64,000 bases of DNA from Trichuris trichiura (taxonomy: Eukaryota > Nematoda > Enoplea > Trichinellida > Trichuridae): NCBI GenBank assembly GCA_037903355.1, contig JBAJFE010000004.1, positions 2,356,001 to 2,420,000 of the forward strand, given 5' to 3'. The stretch's first letter is position 1, and every line of letters starts with the position of its first letter. Below are positions 59,121 to 64,000 of this stretch, in pieces. The position numbers and the translations under genes are program-made. Below the pieces are notes generated by a model, which saw only the letters and a list, made by a program, of their open reading frames with translations, ran no database searches and was not told where the DNA came from.

Positions 59121-59219
59121 CAGAAGCATATTCAGTGCTGGTCGCTTGGCAATCCTCAGTGAGGAGTTCACGGAGGAAAAACATCTGCACCATTCGAAAC
59201 TTGTTCTGGAAGCCAGCAG

Positions 59220-59840
59220 ATGATACACACTTCCGTCGCTTTAGGCACAAATATTCATTCATATCTTTTTCCCCTTACCGCCTTTACCGCGTGGAAGCTC
59301 GTGTCTCACATTACTGTCCGTGCGAACGGATGTAGCAAGTCATCCGGCTGGACATTGAGGCGTAAATCCTTCAAAACGGAATCAGTTGGATATCGTAAAC
59401 TATTCAAAACTGTTTCGGCGCGCTTAACCAACTCGCTAATTGGCTGTAGCTTCTTAGCGATGAGGTTCTCTAACACAGTTGACATTCCGAATCATGCTCA
59501 GAGAACAAGCTTTCCACAGCGGCTGATTAGCTGGCGGTCGCTCAAACGACCAAATAGGAAAAAACCCATAATCTTTGGTGCAGCAAATCTTCAATATAGT
59601 AAGGGTATGAGCGCGGTAGAGGAGCGCATCTGTGAAAATTCGTATACCGTTGTTGGATGCGTGACTGATTTTATCCGACATTTCTTTTTAAGAACGAAGT
59701 TGGTGACTGCTCTGTCTGACTCCTTAGCGACGGGAGATGCAAGCAATACTGTCCACAGCGCCAATCACAGCACACCAGAGTGCTCGCAAATGTCTTACGC
59801 TGCCAACAGTGACACCAACTGCATATCGTACCAGCTCTGA
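59220..59840 (+). CDS. 206-codon open frame, unknown
   Basis: Longest unexplained frame in the right part. It is basic and Ser/Thr-rich with no domain, signal or repeat that I can name, inside repeat-derived sequence. It may be chance or decayed element coding. Confidence 0.15.
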   Translation: MIHTSVALGTNIHSYLFPLTAFTAWKLVSHITVRANGCSKSSGWTLRRKSFKTESVGYRKLFKTVSARLTNSLIGCSFLAMRFSNTVDIPNHAQRTSFPQRLISWRSLKRPNRKKPIIFGAANLQYSKGMSAVEERICENSYTVVGCVTDFIRHFFLRTKLVTALSDSLATGDASNTVHSANHSTPECSQMSYAANSDTNCISYQL

Positions 59841-61293
59841 TGACAACAAAAGGCTTCTTTCGCTTGGCACCGCTGGATTTTCCTTTTGGTTAGCAAACCA
59901 ATAATATCACTGGACAAGTTCTGTGAAGGGATCGCTAAGTGCGTTATGAATGTCCAACTGTTACTTGTAACTGGTGGAAAGACAGCGGCAATTCGGCGCC
60001 GTAAATATGGGTTGGTCAACAATTCAGGCAATGTACTCATTCTGAAGGTGTCACAGATAGGTTCGCGCGGTGCGGTGTTCTTGCACGCTTTCTCTCCTCT
60101 GAGACTTTAAGACGAATGTTCGTAACGATTCAATGTTAGCAGGGGCAGTGTTCAACATAATAGCGACACATCTGTGCACCCCTCGATTGCGTAAGTAGTG
60201 ATGACAGTTCTCTTGACGCTATAGGATGCAATAAACACCTGCGGATCAACTGCTCCAGCAACGCCAAAGCAACACATTAGCCTTCCAAAAAAAGAGATGT
60301 TGGATGGAATGTAGACCGCTTCGCATTTCTTCTAAACACCACTGGACTTGAAAGACATCATAACGTGAGTGAAAATATCATTGAACGTCCGCCATAGGCT
60401 AAGCTCGACCACTCGAAAGAGCTGACTAGTGCTTGCTGCAATCCAGTTCACACTTATGACTGCACTGAAAATGTCGGTCGCGAAAAAGCAACCATTGGAC
60501 CAACCGGAAGTTGTAGAAAAACGGCTGATAACGATGTAAAACGCTGGTCGCTGTCAGATAACGGCCAAAATGCATGCACTATCAGCGACACGAAGCGATA
60601 TCAATGACAGACAATGGCTACGTAGTCTGTTATGTAGGCTGCCTCATAAATGCGTGGCAGCGAAGGTTTCGCACTTGCAACCGTGCATGGTGCAACCATC
60701 GGTCAAACGAAAGCTTGAAATAGTTTTCGCAGTGGGAATGGGCATTCTGTTCTTCGTCGGCAACTATCAATACTTAACATAGGAAGTGGGCGAGGCAAAT
60801 GGCGCGAATGCCCCATGGCAGCACAGGTCGTCATAGGCTAATAGCCGGAACAGTTGTCAGCAGGCGTAGTATCTTCGCTGAATGAGACCATAGTATAATA
60901 GCTCACACGCTGAAACGCGGAACACAACCAGCCGCAACAACGTCAGCCATCCAAAATGGCTTCACCGGCTGTCACTAAGGATGACGTCAGCTACAAAATT
61001 ATTACTGATTCACAGGTAAGTTTAAAAAATCGTGGAAAGGAAATCAAGGGATGTGCTGCTTACTGTACTAGTGGTGGAATTTTCATAGGCAAAAGCATTG
61101 TCACGAAACAAATTTAAAGGAGTTATTTTACCGTTAAAGTTTGAAACGATCTCGTAGGCGCTGTCAAAACGCCGTAGAAGATGGAGAAATTACCTGAGCA
61201 CACATAACGGATGCCCAACTGTCGCATTTGAAATGTGCTGCTTAGCATCGTGATAACTTTTCGGAATAAATAATAGTTGGCTGCGGTGGTGTT
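59841..61293. other. 1.5 kb, nothing recognised
   Basis: Only short frames, with scattered ATATCA words. This is flanking sequence of the gypsy element. Confidence 0.3.
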
Positions 61294-61448
61294 AGGCGAG
61301 ACTACGCCTGTGCGCATTGCTTTGTGTGTTAAGCGATTTCTCATATGTTTTCAGGCGCTCACTGCCGCCTATTGTCGCTTTGTGACCTAAATGTAACGCT
61401 TTTACAATCGTGCTTTTTTCTCCCGTACACACAGACAGTTCAAAGGGT
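61294..61448 (+). repeat. ~155-bp dispersed repeat, copy 2
   Basis: Same-orientation partner of 55298-55452, lying 177 bp beyond the stop of the gypsy gene, where a 3' LTR would be expected. LTR ends were not defined. Confidence 0.65.
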
Positions 61449-61624
61449 CTTTGTTGTGTCTGAAGCCCCGCGAAACGTTTACTATCGAAAAGAGACACAA
61501 CTATATCGCTAGCGCAGCCGACGAAAACGAAACACTGCGTAAGACTGGTTTTTACGGTATGCTGCAAAACGATTCGCCCAACGTAAGCCAACCGCAGCAA
61601 ACGCTTTGGCGAGCAGCCAGCACA

Positions 61625-63994
61625 CTAAGTGATGTTCAGGCGGGTCAAACACTTCATCTCCTCCCGACCCAAATTTGGCGCGATGCGACGAAGTTGATTT
61701 TGATGGCGCCTGAGCAGGCCATTTGCCGTTGTGACCTGATAGAGCATGCTACCGAGTCGCTTGACTACAGTTCCTCGTAACCACCTGTCGCCTGCAGCAA
61801 AGTTTTTCACCATTACAATTTGGCCTTCTACGAATTCGCGACCTTTGCCGCTGCTGAGCGTCCTGCGACTTCTTGGGTCGGCCTTAGGCAGGTCTGACGG
61901 CAGCATTAACGCGAGCAAAGTCCTTGGCTGTCGGCCGTGGAGGACTTCCGCTGGAGACAACCCGGTGCTCGGGTCAGGCGTAGTCCTATACGTCACGAGA
62001 AACCTCTTGAGTGCCTCTGTCTTACAAGTACCTGCCTTGGCTTCTTTCTTCATCGCATCTTTAAAGGTGCGAACAAATCTTTCAGCAACGCCATTTGATG
62101 CAGGGTGAAAGGGGGCTGTCGTGATATGCTCTATTCCGTTCATTTTGCAGAAATCTTGAAAACTCGATGCCACCAGCTGCGGCGCGTTATCGGACACAAT
62201 TGTTCGGGGAAGTCCTTCAATCGCAAAAATGGTTTGAAGTGCTAGCACAGTTGCCCTTGTAGTCGTCTTTGACATAGGCGAGACGTATGGAAACTTGGAC
62301 AAGGGGTCTATGCAGACCAACCACATTTGACCCCAAAACGGGCCAGCGTAATCAATATGTACCCTTTCCCATGGGTCCTTCGGGATGGGCCACGGCTGAT
62401 ACTCGCTGGGCGGATCCGCTGCAACGGCGGTGCACGAAGAACAACGACTCCCGACTTTACCTATTTCTGCATCGAGAGTTGGCCACCAACAATAACGACG
62501 CGCAATTTGTTTCATGCGCGCGATTCCCCAATGTCCCTGATGGAGCAACGCGACGACCTTTTCTTGCAGTTCTAAGGGCACAATGACTCGATTGAATTCG
62601 GTTTTGTAAAGCAAGACACCTTTTTGAAAACCGATCACATGGCGTTTGTTCCAATAAGGCCGTATTTCTTCTGCAACTGCTTTGACAGATAGTGGCCATG
62701 CCGACGTTACAAAACGTAGCACTTGCTTCAGAACTGGGTCCCTTGCAGTTGCCTCAGCTACCTGAGATCGATCAACGGGGAAGAGATCAGAGTCTAGGTC
62801 GGCGTCCGTCAACTCAGTCCAGTGGGCTTCTTCTTTGTCGAACTCCGGGTCTGGACCTATCGGTAGACGAGATAGAGCATCAGCGTTGTTATGGTGCGTC
62901 CCGCGTTTATATTTGATGTCCTTAATAGCCGCTCCCATCTGCTCTTCCTCAATCAGAGAGGTAGAGTCATAGGGTGACAAACGGAGGCCGAACGCATCCA
63001 ACCAGTCCAGTCCCATCAGGTTGGAGCCTTGTTCCAAGTCAGTCACTAGCAAGGTCAGCTGTCGTGCCTGTTCTCCCAGGATAACGCGCACATTCGCCTG
63101 TCCCTTGAGCGGAACTGTGATACCACCATATGCGAAAAGTTTCTGGTTAGTGGGTCTGCACGGCGGGGACCCTAGTTGCCGCCACCCGCGGAGGCCAACC
63201 ATGGACGAAGTAGCGCCCGTGTCTACCTGAAAAATCAGCGGGATACCGTTTACTTCCAAGGACACCCAGATCTTCCGGTTTTCGCGCCAGTATGGGAGTC
63301 GACTCTTTGTTAACGATAATTCCGACGGAAAGCTCGCCATTTCCGAGACGCTCAAGGAAAAACATGAATGCACTGAACTTTCTGAACGGTGCGCTTCTCT
63401 GTTAGTCGACGTGAGTGACACAAGCCGTGCTGCTTCATTTATCTTGGAGCGGAAGTTCCGACGCGGTGCCTTCTTCTTTGGTCGATCGGTAGATCGAACT
63501 GGACGCGAATCAGCATCAGACGTAGTTCCGCACACAGCTGCAATATGTCCTTTACGCTTGCATCTGTGACACACAGCTAGGCGGAAACGACAGTCTTTCC
63601 TGTTATGCCCAAGGAAACATTGAGGGCAGGACGGCAAGCCAGAATCTTTGCCTGGACGTTTAGCCGTCCGAGCAGTCATGCGAACCTGTTGAACCTCCGC
63701 CATCACTTCTGGTGGGCGCTGTTTGATTGTCGCCATGGCTTTCGTAGCGATCTCGTGAGCTTCGGCAATCTCAATAACCTGCGCCAAAGAAGGATTTGGC
63801 CGCTGCAAGGCTGCAAGGCGGACCTGTTCGTCGGGCGTGTTCGTTACGATAACGTCCCGAATGAGACCGTCGAGATAAGACTTGCCGCATTTCTCGTCAG
63901 GGCACAGAAACTGGCAATCCTTGCCAATGCCACGCAAATTCGCAACCCACTCGGCGTACGTCTGACCGGGCTGTAGGCACTGCCGATAGAACAA
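61625..63994 (-). CDS. Ty3/gypsy Gag-Pol with reverse transcriptase deleted (5' end outside window)
   Basis: One 789-codon frame on the minus strand. In order: Gag with two CCHC-type knuckles (CPQCFLGHNRKDC, CHRCKRKGHIAAVC), an aspartic protease (DTGATSSMVG and GLDWLDAFGL), and then only the last piece of RNase H (KRGTHHNNADALSRLP). The integrase follows with its HHCC zinc domain (HQGHWGIARM ... CSSC), catalytic DDE residues (in HIDYAG, VSDNAPQ, ASNGVAERF) and a C-terminal tail. The roughly 400 residues of reverse transcriptase and most of RNase H are missing, yet the frame is uninterrupted. Gag probably extends beyond 63994. Family: gypsy elements of the K02A2.6 type seen in nematodes. Confidence 0.92.
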   Translation of the reverse strand: MFYRQCLQPGQTYAEWVANLRGIGKDCQFLCPDEKCGKSYLDGLIRDVIVTNTPDEQVRLAALQRPNPSLAQVIEIAEAHEIATKAMATIKQRPPEVMAEVQQVRMTARTAKRPGKDSGLPSCPQCFLGHNRKDCRFRLAVCHRCKRKGHIAAVCGTTSDADSRPVRSTDRPKKKAPRRNFRSKINEAARLVSLTSTNREAHRSESSVHSCFSLSVSEMASFPSELSLTKSRLPYWRENRKIWVSLEVNGIPLIFQVDTGATSSMVGLRGWRQLGSPPCRPTNQKLFAYGGITVPLKGQANVRVILGEQARQLTLLVTDLEQGSNLMGLDWLDAFGLRLSPYDSTSLIEEEQMGAAIKDIKYKRGTHHNNADALSRLPIGPDPEFDKEEAHWTELTDADLDSDLFPVDRSQVAEATARDPVLKQVLRFVTSAWPLSVKAVAEEIRPYWNKRHVIGFQKGVLLYKTEFNRVIVPLELQEKVVALLHQGHWGIARMKQIARRYCWWPTLDAEIGKVGSRCSSCTAVAADPPSEYQPWPIPKDPWERVHIDYAGPFWGQMWLVCIDPLSKFPYVSPMSKTTTRATVLALQTIFAIEGLPRTIVSDNAPQLVASSFQDFCKMNGIEHITTAPFHPASNGVAERFVRTFKDAMKKEAKAGTCKTEALKRFLVTYRTTPDPSTGLSPAEVLHGRQPRTLLALMLPSDLPKADPRSRRTLSSGKGREFVEGQIVMVKNFAAGDRWLRGTVVKRLGSMLYQVTTANGLLRRHQNQLRRIAPNLGREEMKCLTRLNIT

Positions 63995-64000
63995 ACATCG

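Noticed and set aside
61746..63976. Several plus-strand frames of 70-123 codons
   Set aside because: All lie opposite the gypsy coding frame.

Overview
The window is nuclear DNA of an animal with small, intron-split genes. Several host genes (EMC7, ZNF830, UTP18, TXNDC9, an SLC17 transporter) can be read by joining exons across GT-AG introns, many only 37-70 nt long. Short introns, a closely spaced same-strand gene pair with an acceptor 3 nt before the downstream ATG, and many SH2-like domains fit a nematode. A clade I (whipworm/Trichinella-like) nematode is my best guess, by inference only.

Layout. Bases 1-23,000 are gene territory: the start of a GPCR (-), a gene with four SH2-like domains (+), a Cys-cluster membrane protein (+), EMC7 (-), a small one-TM protein (+), ZNF830 (+), an SLC17 carrier (-), UTP18 (-) and TXNDC9 (-). 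TXNDC9 and UTP18 are 132 bp apart and look like an operon. Small palindromic MITEs sit in introns.

Bases 23,500-64,000 are almost wholly repeats. They hold two copies of one hAT family (one with a perfect 8-bp target-site duplication), a fragment of another hAT, a decayed gypsy pol tail, and two copies of a second MITE family in opposite orientation. A 13.2-kb structure (32,728-45,941) is bounded by ~1.1-kb inverted repeats, each carrying an inward TATA box and a 105-codon frame. It contains inverted repeat modules, a minisatellite and a head-to-head pair of pogo-like transposases. Next come hammerhead-ribozyme-like folds typical of Penelope-like elements, a 3.1-3.2-kb tandem array (2.3 copies), low-complexity repeats, and a Ty3/gypsy gene whose reading frame stays open although its reverse transcriptase has been deleted.

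The host genes are mainly housekeeping: EMC7 in ER membrane insertion, UTP18 in the small-subunit processome, ZNF830 in a nuclear/splicing context, TXNDC9 in chaperonin-related folding. Strongest leads for something undescribed are the SH2 array, the 13-kb inverted-repeat element with promoters in its arms, the hammerhead-like motifs, and the tri-cluster cysteine protein. All intron-exon models were made by eye and need transcript support.
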